A stretch of DNA of 64,000 bases from Arthrobacter sp. OVS8 (GTDB taxonomy: Bacteria > Actinomycetota > Actinomycetes > Actinomycetales > Micrococcaceae), in contig CP116670.1 in assembly GCA_028370155.1 (NCBI GenBank), positions 496,001 through 560,000 on the forward strand. Direction: 5' to 3'. Of the stretch, positions 21,121 to 31,229 are shown piece by piece (positions within the stretch are counted from its first letter, which is position 1; each line of letters begins with the position of its first letter). A program made the translations under genes and the position numbers. The notes beneath the pieces were generated by a model. It searched no databases, was not told the DNA's origin, and worked only from the letters and a program-made list of their open reading frames with translations.

Positions 21121-22142
21121 ATGGCCACCAGCTTCGCCAATTTTGGCAATGAGCTCTACACGGGCAAGCGCTCGTACGACTTCGTCGGCTCCAAGAAAAT
21201 CTGGTTCCTGATCGCGGCCGTCCTGGTTGCGCTCTCGATCCTGCTGCCCGCCGTCAAGGGCGGCTTCAACCTTGGCATCGAATTCCGGGGCGGCTCGGAA
21301 TTCACCGTCTCCAATGTCCAGTCCACGGACGCCGCCCTCGGTGAGAAGGCCGTGGAGGACGTTGTCGCCGGCAGCGTCCCGCGGGTGGCCAACGTCGCCG
21401 GCAACACGATGCGGATCCAGACGGACAAGCTCACGGAAGACGAGACGCTCCAGATCAAGGAGGGCCTCACCACGGCCTACGGCGTGACGGACAACGAGGT
21501 GACGTCCACCTTCATCGGCCCCACCTGGGGTGCCGACGTCACGGAGCAGGCCCTGCTGGGCCTGGCGATCTTCGTCGGACTCGCCGCCGTGCTGATGGCC
21601 CTGTACTTCCGGACCTGGAAGATGTCGCTCTCGGCGATCGTCGGCATGCTGGTGACGATGTTCATCACCGCTGGTGTCTACGCCCTCAGCGATTTTGAAG
21701 TGACGCCGTCGGCGATCATCGGCTTCCTGACGGTGTTGAGCTACTCGCTGTATGACACCGTGGTGGTCTTCGACAAGATCCGCGAGAACACCGCGGACCT
21801 GCAGGCCTCCACACGCAGGACGTTCGCTGAGGAAGTCAACCTGGCCGTCAACCAGACCCTGGTCCGGTCCATCAACACCATGATGGTCGCCATCCTCCCG
21901 GTCGGTGCCATCCTGTTCATCGGCGCGGGCCTGCTGGGAGCGGGAACGCTGCGTGACCTCTCGCTGGCCCTGTTCGTCGGCATCCTGATCGGAACGGCGG
22001 CCACGATCTTCATCGCTGCCCCGCTCTATGCCTGGCTGCGCCAGGGCGAACCGGAACTGGTCAAGCAGGCCGAACGCGTGCACCAGCGCCGCGCCCACGC
22101 CGCGGCCAAGACCGACTCCCCGGCGGAGCCGCCACGGCCTAG
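21121..22142 (+). CDS. secF: Protein translocase subunit SecF, one frameshift near the end
   Basis: Partner of SecD, about 340 residues, with the FNLGIEFRGGSEFTV segment and SecF motif SYSLYDTVVVFDKIRENT. Six transmembrane helices are visible. As written the frame runs on to 22293, but one base is probably missing near 22130; the restored frame ends at 22142 (PAEPATA), just before a strong hairpin at 22194-22235. The long reading would translate through that hairpin, which argues for the shorter end. Confidence 0.9.
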
Positions 22143-22193
22143 CCACAGGGTCCTGCCGGAGCGGCCGCCGCGGGGGTCCCATCCGGTGGTCCC

Positions 22194-22235
22194 GACGGGC
22201 CGGAGAACGTCATTTGTGACGGTCTCCGGCCCGTC
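22194..22235 (+). terminator. Hairpin terminator between secF and rel
   Basis: A 19-base stem with one internal mismatch (outer 13 pairs, inner 5 pairs) closes a TTTG loop. It separates the yajC-secD-secF run from rel. It also supports ending secF at 22142. Confidence 0.7.
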
Positions 22236-22314
22236 GCCGTATCGCCGCCGGTTATCGAAGTATCCTGCTGCGGGAATACACTGGAAGAATTAACGGGTTC
22301 GGAGAGGTGCACCA

Positions 22315-24705
22315 TTGGAAGAACGTTCGACGCCGGTGCCATCAGCACCGGTGGATAAGGCTCCAGGCCAGGGTACGCAGACTGGTGTGGTGGCTCCCGG
22401 ACGCGCCGATTCGCCGGTTCCCGTGGACAGTTCAGGCGCACGCACAACGTTCCCCGGCAGGCGTGAACGCACCCGCTCCCGGCTTGCCCGCCTGACCGGC
22501 CGCGGCGCCCCCGCATATTCCCCCATCCTTGAACCGCTGCTGCGCACCGTCCGGGCCAACAACCCGAAAGAGGACTTCGACCTCATCCAGCGCGCCTTCG
22601 TTGTGGCGGAGCGCTGCCACCGTGGCCAGAAGCGCAAGAGCGGCGACCCCTACATCACCCACCCGGTGGCGGTCGCCACCATCCTGGCCGAACTGGGGCT
22701 CAGCGGCACCACGCTGGCCGCGGCGCTCCTGCACGACACCGTCGAGGACACCTCCTACACCCTCGATGACCTGAAGGCCGAGTTCGGGCCGGAGGTCGCC
22801 ATGCTGGTGGACGGTGTCACCAAGCTCGACAAGGTCAGCTTCGGCGAGGCCGCACAGTCTGAAACGGTCCGCAAGATGGTCGTGGCCATGGCCAAGGACA
22901 TCCGGGTCCTGATGATCAAGCTTGCCGACAGGCTGCACAACGCCCGGACCTGGCGCTTCGTCTCGGCCGAGTCCTCGGCCCGCAAGGCCCGGGAAACCCT
23001 GGAAATCTTCGCCCCGCTGGCCCACCGGCTCGGCATGAACACGATCAAATGGGAGCTGGAAGACCTTTCCTTCGCGGCGCTGTATCCGAAGGTCTACGAG
23101 GAAATTGTGCGCATGGTGGGGGACCGGACCCCGAACGCGAAAGAGCCTCGCCGTGATCCGTAACCAGATCACCGAGGACCTGCGCGACGCCAAGATCAAA
23201 GCCACCATCACCGGCCGGCCGAAGCACTACTACTCGATCTATCAGAAGATGATCGTCCGCGACAAGGACTTCGACGACATCAACGACCTCATGGGCGTCC
23301 GGGTCCTGGTCGATTCCGTCCGGGACTGCTACGCGGCCCTGGGCGCCATGCATTCGCGCTGGAACCCCTCCCGGGGCGGTTCAAGGACTACATCGCGATG
23401 CCCAAGTTCAACATGTACCAGTCGCTGCACACCACGGTGATCGGCCCGGGCGGCAAACCCGTGGAAATCCAGATCCGCACCCATGAGATGCACCGCCGCG
23501 CCGAATACGGCGTCGCCGCGCACTGGAAGTACAAGGACCAGCCGAACCGCACGGCCGCCGGACCGGGAAGCCCGCGCGACGGCGACATGGGCTGGCTCCG
23601 GTCCCTCGTGGACTGGCAGCAGGAAACCTCCGATCCCGGCGAGTTCCTGGATTCCCTGCGCTTTGAAATCAACGCCCGGGAAGTCTTCGTCTTCACGCCC
23701 AAGGGCGAGGTCATGGCCCTGCCAGCCGGTTCCACGCCCGTGGACTTCGCCTACGCGGTCCACACCGAGGTGGGCCACCGGACCATCGGTGCCCGCGTCA
23801 ACGGCAAGCTGGTTCCGCTCAACAGCGAGCTCAACCACGGCGACTGGGTGGAGATCTTCACCTCCAAGGCCGAAGGCGCCGGGCCCAGCCAGGACTGGCA
23901 GCATTTCGTCAAGAGCGCCCGCGCCCGCAACAAAATCCGGCAGTGGTTCAGCAAGGAACGCCGCGAGGAATCAATTGACCGCGGCAAGGATCTGCTGACC
24001 AAGGCCATGCGCAAGCAGAACCTCCCGCTGCAGCGGCTGATGACGCACGACGCCCTCGCCGCGATCGCCGAGGACTTCAAATACGTCGACATTTCCGGTC
24101 TCTATGCCGGCGTGGGCGACGGCCACACCTCCGCACAGTCCGTGATGGAGCGGCTCGTGGAGAGCCTCGGCGGCAACGACACGCCCGAGGACGACCTCAC
24201 CGAGGTCTCCATCCCGACCCAGGTCACCAAGGCCCGGTATTCCGATTCCGGCGTTGTGGTGCGCGGCGTGGACGACGTCTGGGTGAAACTCGCCCGCTGC
24301 TGCACCCCGGTGCCGCCCGACCCGATCCTGGGCTTCGTCACCCGCGGCTCCGGCGTCTCCGTGCACCGGACGGACTGCACCAACGTCAGTGGACTGCTGG
24401 AGCAGCCGGACCGGATCGTCGAGGTGGAGTGGGCGCCCACACAGTCGAGCGTCTTCCTGGTCGAAATCCAGGTTGAAGCGCTCGACCGCAAGTCCCTGCT
24501 CTCGGATGTGACGCGGATCCTGTCCGAGAACCACGTCAACATCCTGGCGGCCAGCGTGCACACGTCCACCGACCGGGTGGCGATCTCCAAGTTCGCGTTC
24601 GAGATGGGCGACCCCAAGTACCTGAACCACGTGCTCAGCGCCGTCCGCCGCATCGACGGCGTCTTCGACGTCTACCGCACCACCGGCAACCGGCGGCGCG
24701 GCTAA
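22315..24705 (+). CDS. rel: Bifunctional (p)ppGpp synthetase/hydrolase Rel, three frameshifts
   Basis: Stringent-response enzyme (797 residues) making and degrading (p)ppGpp at the ribosome. The HD hydrolase domain holds [18 protein letters not shown] and LLHDTVEDT; the synthetase domain holds [13 protein letters not shown] with RDKD, the RxKD form linked to bifunctional enzymes, and [14 protein letters not shown]; then TGS ([18 protein letters not shown]), the zinc-finger region ([13 protein letters not shown]) and a C-terminal ACT domain. TTG start at 22315 follows GGAGAGG. Bases seem lost near 23131, 23141 and 23367. The apt gene found between secF and rel in mycobacteria is absent. Confidence 0.95.
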
Positions 24706-24725
24706 GCAGGTCAACGGCGTCCGGG

Positions 24726-24778
24726 GCCGCCGGCAGCTAGGTGGCCGCCGGCAGCTAGGTGCCCGCCGGCACCTAGGG
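24726..24778. repeat. 18-bp tandem repeat downstream of rel
   Basis: Two identical 18-base units (24726-24743, 24744-24761) and a degenerate third (24762-24778) sit between the convergent rel and AbiEi-like genes. The third copy overlaps the likely end of the latter. Confidence 0.8.
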
Positions 24779-25310
24779 GCCGGCCCGGCCTGAAGGTACT
24801 CCAGCTTTGCCAGCGCCGCTCGCTTGTGCGGCATCCTGGGGTGGCCTCGACGGCGAGGCGGAGCAGCCGCAACTGCAGGCCCAGCTCGGGCTTGCCCAGG
24901 AGCGCCCGCAGGGCGGGGACGGCCCTTTCCGCTTCCACGTGCACGGCGACGTCCACGGCGGTCCGCAGCGGGCTGGAGACCATCAGCCCGCCCAGGCTCA
25001 CGACGTCGAACGGACCCAGCCGTACCTCGTGGAACGTGCAGCCGCGGGTGGACCTCAGGCTGGAAATCCGGCGGTTGGCGTCCACGAGCAGGGCGAGGCG
25101 GTCCGGTTCGGCGGCGCATCCGAAGATCCAGGCAGCCGTCATCCTCCCTGCGACGACTTTTTGCCGGATGGCCGGACGAATGAGGACGGCCGCGGCGCGG
25201 GCCCGGAGCTGCGGGGTGGCCCGGGTGCCCGGCGGGAGGTATCCGCGCTGGTAGAGCTGCACCAGCACTCCGTCGGAGGCCATGGCCTGAAGCTCGGGCC
25301 AGGTGAACAT
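24773..25310 (-). CDS. AbiEi-antitoxin-like / DUF559-neighbour type protein, frameshifted
   Basis: About 179 residues. N-terminal FTWPELQAMASDGVLVQLYQRGYL looks like the winged-helix start of AbiEi-type antitoxin-domain proteins; the middle HEVRLGPFDVVSLGGLMVSSPLRTAVDVA matches the conserved 'V.TPLRTAVDLA'-like core of that actinobacterial family. Bases seem lost near 24840 and 24777; restoring both gives a whole-codon gene ending at 24773. No cognate AbiEii nucleotidyltransferase toxin is seen next to it, so a toxin-antitoxin role is not supported. Family assignment is from memory of the pattern and tentative. Confidence 0.5.
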
Positions 25311-25459
25311 CGACCCGGGGAGTACAACTCACCCGGGGTCACGCCGGACGGGATCGGTCCGTACGGCGCCTGGCCGGGCGGTGGCAATCCTGACAGCGGC
25401 AAACCTGGCACGAGCGGGGAGGACGGGGGCGGGCCGTGAACTATGACCATCCAGCCATC

Positions 25460-25525
25460 CTGTCCCGATCAAGGGACAGCAAACAGGCCCCGTCCCGGTC
25501 ATGTGGATAACCGGTGCGGGGCCTG
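25460..25525 (-). terminator. Tandem hairpins after the DUF349 gene
   Basis: On the minus strand a 9+4 bp stem (25484-25492 with 25517-25525, CCGG inner pairs) is followed by TTTGC, then a second hairpin with 7-bp arms (25460-25466, 25473-25479). Position just 3' of the DUF349 gene suggests termination. Confidence 0.6.
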
Positions 25526-25550
25526 CGTCAGGCAGCTTGGTGCTTGGTGG

Positions 25551-27310
25551 CTAGGAGAGCTCGCTCGCTGACTTCTCGAGCTGTTCCAGCCAGGCCTCGC
25601 GGGCCTCGAGGGCTTCTTTGGCGGCCTTGATCTTACGTTCGTCGCCGGCTTTCTCGGCCTTGGCCAGGTCATCGCGGAGTCCGGCGATGGCCGATTCCAG
25701 CTGCGTCAGCGCGCTGTTGGTGCGTGCCTTCGTCTCCGGGTTCGACCGCTTCCAGTTCTCGTCCTCGGCGTGGCGTACGGCGTCTTCGACCTTCCGCAGC
25801 CCGGCTTCGACGCGTCCCATGTCGGCGCGGGGAACCTTGCCGGCTTCTTCCCAGCGGTCGCGGATGGACTGGAGCGCCTTCTTGGCGGCGGCGAGGTCCT
25901 TGATGGGAAGCAGCTCGTTGGCTTCCGCCAGCAGGGCCTCCTTGACCATTAGGTTGGCGCCGTACTCCTGGTCGATCTCGTCGTTGGCTGCCTGGCGGTG
26001 GGTGAAGAAGACATCCTGTGCCGCGCGGAAGCGGGCCCAGAGGGCATCGTCGTCCTTGCGGCTGGCGCGCGGTGATGCCTTCCACTGGTCCATCAGGCGG
26101 CGGTACTCGCCCGCGGCAAAACCCCAGTCGGTCGACGTCGAGAGTGCTTCCGCCTCGGCGATCAGCTTTTCCTTGGCGGCCTTGGCTGCCGAGTTGTTGC
26201 TGTCCAGCTGGGAGAAGTACGCGCGGCGGTGCCGGTCAAAGACCGTACGGGCGGCACGGAAGCGCTTCCAGAGGGCGTCCTCGTTGCTGCGGCCCAGCCG
26301 GACGCCGCTCTTCTGCGCGGTCTTCCAGCTTTCGAACAGTTCGTTCATCCGGGCGCTGGAGGTCTTCCACTGGATCTGGGCGGGGTCGTGGCCCGCGATC
26401 TCCTCAGCCTCGGCAACGATCGCTTCGCGGGCGGCAAGTTCGGCTGCCCGGACGGCGTCGTGTTCGGCTTTCTCGGCCTTTTCGAGCGCCGTGATCTGCT
26501 GGGAGAGCGTGTCCAGGCGTGCTTCGGCGGAGCGGAGATCGCCCACCATGTTACGTTCGGCAAGCTGCTCGCGCAGGTGGGTGACGGTTTTCTGCATGTC
26601 CGTAGTGGGCGCCTTGGAACTCACGCGCTGCTCCAGCAGGACAATCTGTGCGACGACGTCGTCGTACTTCCGGGCGAAGTAGCCCAGGGCTTCGTCATCG
26701 CTGACGCCCGGGTACTGCCCGACGGGGTGCTCCTCGCCGTCCACGGTCAGGAACACGTGGCCGTCGCCTTCAACGCGGCCCCAGCGTGCGGCTTCGGCCA
26801 GCGACACGGCAGAGGACACCGCAGCCGGGGCGGCGGCGGGGCGGCCGGTGAAGGCTTGGCCTTCGGCCGTGCAGCGAACGCTGCCGGTGACGGCGCGGGC
26901 CGGGATGCGGCCGGGGCGGCCGGAGCCGGGTCCTTGGCGGGGGCGGCGGGAGATGCTTCCTCGGCCGGGGCGGCGGCGTCAGCGGCGGCGGGTGCCGCCG
27001 GAGCAGCGTCGTCGGCCGGAGCCGCCGGTGCGGCGTCGTCGGCCGGAGCCGCCGGTGCGGCGTCGTCGGCCGGAGCCGCCGGTGCTTCCTCCTCGGCGTC
27101 GGCCGCAGGGGCCTCCGGCGCGGTCCCGGCGTTGGCCGCAGGGGCCTCCGCGGCCGGCTCGGTTACCGATTCCGGCACCGTGCTTGTGGGAGTGTCGGTC
27201 GCCTCGGCCGTGCCCTGTTCTGTGCTCTGTTCTGCGAACACAGCCTCAGCTTCGGTCTCGTTGGCAGCTGCTGCTGACACTGTTTCGTCGGATTTCTGAC
27301 TGTCTGTCAC
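25551..27310 (-). CDS. DUF349 repeat protein with Ala/Pro-rich N-terminus, one frameshift
   Basis: About 586 residues. The C-terminal two thirds are a chain of DUF349 helical repeats (patterns such as WKTAQKSGVRLGRSNEDALWKRFRAARTVFDRH and its parallels), rich in charge and predicted to be coiled. The N-terminal ~200 residues are low-complexity Ala/Pro/Glu with a ninefold-residue unit repeated three times. A base of a C run (minus strand) seems missing near 26828, splitting the two parts into different frames. Start chosen at the GTG at 27310 (TDSQKSDETV). DUF349 proteins are widespread in actinobacteria; function unknown. Likely cytoplasmic. Confidence 0.8.
27006..27086. repeat. Three near-identical 27-bp units inside the DUF349 gene
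   Basis: Units at 27006-27032, 27033-27059 and 27060-27086 differ only at the last base. They encode a nine-residue Ala/Pro/Asp repeat on the minus strand. Copy number may vary between strains by slippage. Confidence 0.85.
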
Positions 27311-27370
27311 CGCTAGAAGTCTTTCGCTTGGAGGAAATACCGGGGCCGTGGCCACAAGGGCAACGGCTGG

Positions 27371-28174
27371 TTACTTCAGAGAGAACGAGTCTATCGTGAC
27401 TGGTTCCGCCGGTGCGCCGTCTTCCGGGTTATCACCCGGTTTTAGTCCGGCGGCCGCGACCTTGGTCACCACGTCCAGGCCGGAGGTCACCTTGCCCACC
27501 ACGGTGTAGCCGCCCGCGGCGTCGGCCGGAATGACGGTGTCCTTGTACACGATGAAGAACTGCGTGCCGTTGCCGTAGGCGTTGCCGCCGCTCCTGGCCA
27601 CGGCGATGGTTCCGGCGGGGTAGCTGTTGTCCTGCGGCGTGTTTTCCAGCGGACCCCAGGTGAAGCTCGGGTCGCTGCCGCCGTCGCCGGTCTTGGAGCC
27701 GCACTGCAGCACGCCGAACGTCTCGCCCGTGGTGAGCCGGTGGCAGTTGAGCCCGGCGTAGAACTTCTGGTCCGTGAGGGACTTGAAGACCGCGGCCGCC
27801 TGGGGTGCCGCCGTGCCGTCGAGTTCGACGCCGAGCGTGCCGCTGTTGAGCTTGAGTTCGCCGGTGAAAGTCTTGCCGGCCGCCGTCTCAGGCTTCGGGA
27901 TGTTCGCGGCGTTACTGGTGGCTGCGGCCGACGGCGTGGCCGACGGTGAGGTCAGCCCGGCCTGCGCGGCGGCGTACTCGTCCTCCGTCGGATTGGACGA
28001 GAAGACCGTCAGCTGCAGCACCAGCGCGACGAGGAGCGCGGCCGTACCCGCGCCAATGGCGAGGACGTTGTCGCGCTTGCGGCGCTTGTCCTGCTCCTTG
28101 CGCAGCTCACGCTTCGCCTCCATCTGCTGGACGCGCCGCTTGGCCTCGCGGGCGCTCCGTGAACTGGCCGCCAA
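27371..28174 (-). CDS. Membrane-anchored cyclophilin-type peptidyl-prolyl isomerase
   Basis: About 267 residues, intact. A basic N-terminal coiled stretch (REAKRRVQQMEAKRELRKEQ) precedes one transmembrane helix (NVLAIGAGTAALLVALVLQL), then a Ser/Thr/Ala linker and an extracytoplasmic cyclophilin domain with NCHRLTTGE, GTIAVARSGGNAYGNGTQFFI and GGYTVVGKV. It catalyses prolyl cis-trans isomerisation of exported proteins. The position next to hisS and rel equals that of mycobacterial Rv2582 (ppiB). TTG at 28174 is chosen because AGGAGG lies just upstream; an in-frame GTG at 28213 is the alternative. Confidence 0.88.
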   Translation of the reverse strand: MAASSRSAREAKRRVQQMEAKRELRKEQDKRRKRDNVLAIGAGTAALLVALVLQLTVFSSNPTEDEYAAAQAGLTSPSATPSAAATSNAANIPKPETAAGKTFTGELKLNSGTLGVELDGTAAPQAAAVFKSLTDQKFYAGLNCHRLTTGETFGVLQCGSKTGDGGSDPSFTWGPLENTPQDNSYPAGTIAVARSGGNAYGNGTQFFIVYKDTVIPADAAGGYTVVGKVTSGLDVVTKVAAAGLKPGDNPEDGAPAEPVTIDSFSLK

Positions 28175-28292
28175 AAGTCCTCCTGGTGTCGGGCTGAACC
28201 GCGGCGGCGCCAAGGCGCCGTCGAGTGTTCAGCGGTCAAGCTGCCGGCAATCCGGCCGTACCCGGCCGCATTAGAAGTTGCGGGCGCGGAAA

Positions 28293-28323
28293 GCATAAAC
28301 TGACTGCCGCACACAGTTTATGC
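28293..28323. promoter_or_regulatory. 10-bp perfect inverted repeat in the ppi-hisS divergent region
   Basis: GCATAAACTG and its exact reverse complement flank an 11-base spacer. It is AT-rich in a GC-rich genome and lies between divergent genes, which fits an operator. It could equally be a small hairpin in the hisS leader. Confidence 0.5.
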
Positions 28324-28431
28324 ATGACCGGCCTGTCTGCCGCCCATCTGATCGCCGTTTCGGACAGCCCGTTTCGGCCGCAGCGCGGGGCAGAAGGCTC
28401 CGGCCGGTTTTACCTGAGGAGAAAATCCACC

Positions 28432-29777
28432 ATGGCACGCACCGCCTCCCTGTCCGGATTCCCCGAGTGGCTTCCCGAGGAGCGGCTGGTGGAGCTGCAT
28501 GTGCTGGATACGCTGCGCCGGGTCTTCGAACTCCATGGCTTTTCCTCGATTGAGACCCGCGCCGTGGAAACGGTCGGGCAGCTGCTCCGCAAGGGCGAGA
28601 TCGACAAAGAGGTGTATGGGCTCAGCCGGCTGCAGGACGAGGAGAGCGAAGAAGCCAAGTCACACAAGGGCGATCCGCACGCCCTCGCCCTGCACTTCGA
28701 CCTCACCGTGCCGTTCGCCCGGTACGTAGTCGAGAACGCCGGCTACCTGGCGTTCCCGTTCCGCCGCTACCAGATCCAGAAAGTCTGGCGCGGTGAGCGT
28801 CCGCAGGAGGGCCGTGCCCGCGAGTTCACCCAGGCCGACATCGACATTGTGGGCGACGGCGACCTGCCGTTCCGGTACGACGTCGAGATTGCGCTGGTCA
28901 TCGCCGAGGCCCTGAGCGCCCTGCCGATCCCCGCGTTCCTGCTCCGGATCAACAACCGCAAGCTGGCCGAGGGCTTCTACAACGGCATCGGCCTCACCGA
29001 CACCGCCGGGTGCTGCGCAGCATCGACAAGCTCGAAAAGATCGGCCCGGCCAAGGTGGCCGAACTGCTCAAGTCCGAGCTCGGCGCCACGGACGAACAGG
29101 CCCAGTCCGCCCTCAAACTGGCCTCGATCCGCACCGAGGACACCTCGTTCGTGGAGCAGGTCCGCGCACTCGGAGTCAGCAACGAGCTGCTCGAGGAGGG
29201 CCTGACCGAACTGGAGCAGGTCATCGCCGCGGCCGTCCAGCGGGCGCCCGGCAAGGTGGTCGCGGACCTCAGCATTGCCCGCGGCCTGGACTACTACACC
29301 GGCACCGTGGTGGAAACCGTCCTGGTGGGCCACGAGCAGCTTGGCTCCATCTGCTCCGGCGGACGCTATGACGCCCTCGCCAGCAAGGGCAACCGCAAGT
29401 TCCCCGGCGTCGGGCTCTCCATCGGCGTGACCCGGTTGGTCTCCCGGATCCTCAGCCAGGACCTCGCCAAGGCAACACGCTCCGTGCCCACCGCCGTGCT
29501 GGTTGCGCTCACCAACGATGACAGCTGGGGCGCCGCGCAGGACGTCGCCGCGGCGCTGCGCGGCCGCGGGATCGCCACCGAGGTGGCGGCAAAGGCCGAG
29601 AAGTTCGGCAAGCAGATCAAATTCGCGGACCGCCGCGGCATCCCCTTCGTCTGGTTCACCGACGACGACGGCAAGCACCAGGTCAAGGACATCCGCACCG
29701 GCGAACAGGTCGACGCCGATCCCGCCACCTGGACTCCGGCCGCGGAGGACCTGCACGTCCGGGTGCTCCAGGCCTAG
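28432..29777 (+). CDS. hisS: Histidine--tRNA ligase (HisRS), one frameshift
   Basis: Class II synthetase charging tRNA-His, 448 residues restored. ATG at 28432 follows GAGGAGA. Motif 2 FRRYQIQKVWRGERPQEGRAREFTQ is split here as FRRYQIQKVWRGERP then GRAREFTQADID; histidine-binding motifs include ARGLDYYTGTVVET and SICSGGRYD; the C-terminal anticodon-binding domain follows. One G seems lost near 29010 (TDTAGVLRSIDKLEK restored). The stop codon overlaps, tail to tail, that of the following permease gene. Confidence 0.95.
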
Positions 29778-31122
29778 GCGGCCCGAAAGCCGGTTAGGCG
29801 AAAGCGCCGGCTAAGCGGGGCTTTCCGGAGCCGCAGCCGCAGCACGAGGAAGCGCCCGGCCACGCCGACGGCCAGCACCGCCGCCATCACAAGGACCGAG
29901 GCGGGCGGCAGGGTCACGGCCAGGACCAGGCAGCCGAGGAAGCCCAGCACATTGATCCAGCGCGGCGCATGCCAGGGGCGCGCGGACAAGGTGAAGGCTG
30001 CGGCATTCGTCACCGAGTAGTAAATCAGCACCCCGAAGCTGGAGAAGCCCACCACCGTCATCACGTTCGTGCTCAGCAGCAGGACAATGACGACGACGGC
30101 GACGGCCAGTTCCGCGACGAAGGGGACGGTGTGGGCGCCGCCCACCCGGGCCAGCGGGGACGGCAGGTCACGTTCCCGCGCCATCGCCAGGAGGTCCGGC
30201 CCACGCCCGTAATGAGGGCAAGGAGCGCCCCGAGGCACGCGGCCGCCGCCCCGGCCTGGACAAAGGGAACTCCGGCGCTGAGCTGCGAGACGGCCACCGC
30301 GTCCAGCAGCGGCGCCGTCGAGGTGGCCAGCTGCTGCGGCGGCAGGTGCCACTGCAGCAGCAGGGCCAGCCCGAGGTAGATCACGAAGGCCCCGGCCAGC
30401 GCCGCGAGGATGGCGCGCGGGATGGTGCGGGCGGGGTCCTTGACCTCTTCGCCCAGGGTGGCGATCCGGGCATAGCCGGCGAAAGCGAAAAACATCAGCC
30501 CGGCCGCCGGAAGGACGCCCCAGCCGCCGCCGGACACCGACTGTGCCGCTGATGCCCCCGCCGCGCCGGGTGCGCCGTCAGGGTGCGGTCCCAGCAGCGA
30601 CGCCACGGCGACGAACACGATCGTGGCGAGCACCGCGGCCAGCAGGATCCGGGTCAGCAGCGCGGTCCGGGTAATGCCGAGCAGGTTGACCCCGGTGAGG
30701 ACCACAACGGCGGCCACCGCCAGCGGCGTGGCGTAGGCCGGTGCAACGTAGTGCCCGAACGTGAGCGCCATCGCCGCGCACGACGCCGTCTTGCCTGTCA
30801 CGAAACCCCAGCCGGCAATGAACCCGGGCCATTCGCCCAGCCGGTTCCGCCCGTAGACGTAGGTGCCGCCGCTGGACGGATATTTGGCGGCCAGCTGGGC
30901 GGAGGCCACGGCGTTGCAGTACGCGATCACGCCGGCCACGGCCACGGCGACGGCCAGCAGGGGTCCGGCCAAGGCCGCGGCCGGTGCGAAGACCACAAAG
31001 ACCCCGGCGCCCAGCATCGAGCCCAGCCCGATCGCGGTGGAATCCAGGACGCCCAGCCGGCGCTGCAACTGCTGATGGTTGTGCTGGTCCGGGGACGGCC
31101 GGCTCGGACGGCGGCTTGCCAT
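29774..31122 (-). CDS. APC-superfamily amino-acid permease, one frameshift
   Basis: Integral membrane transporter of about 449 residues with some twelve hydrophobic helices. The first helix carries the APC signature [22 protein letters not shown], and helices 3-6 include [16 protein letters not shown] and [20 protein letters not shown]. These are typical of basic/neutral amino-acid uptake permeases; the substrate is not clear. A base seems missing near 30194 ([16 protein letters not shown] restored). ATG at 31122 has GGAAAGG upstream. Divergent from aspS. Confidence 0.87.
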
Positions 31123-31229
31123 GGCGGGAGGTGCCTTTCCAACGGGTAAACTCGTACGGGATCGTTCCTGTAGCGATCCTATTGAACATGAGTTCTGATT
31201 TCCCTCTGTCTTCTTCAGAAAGGCGTGCT

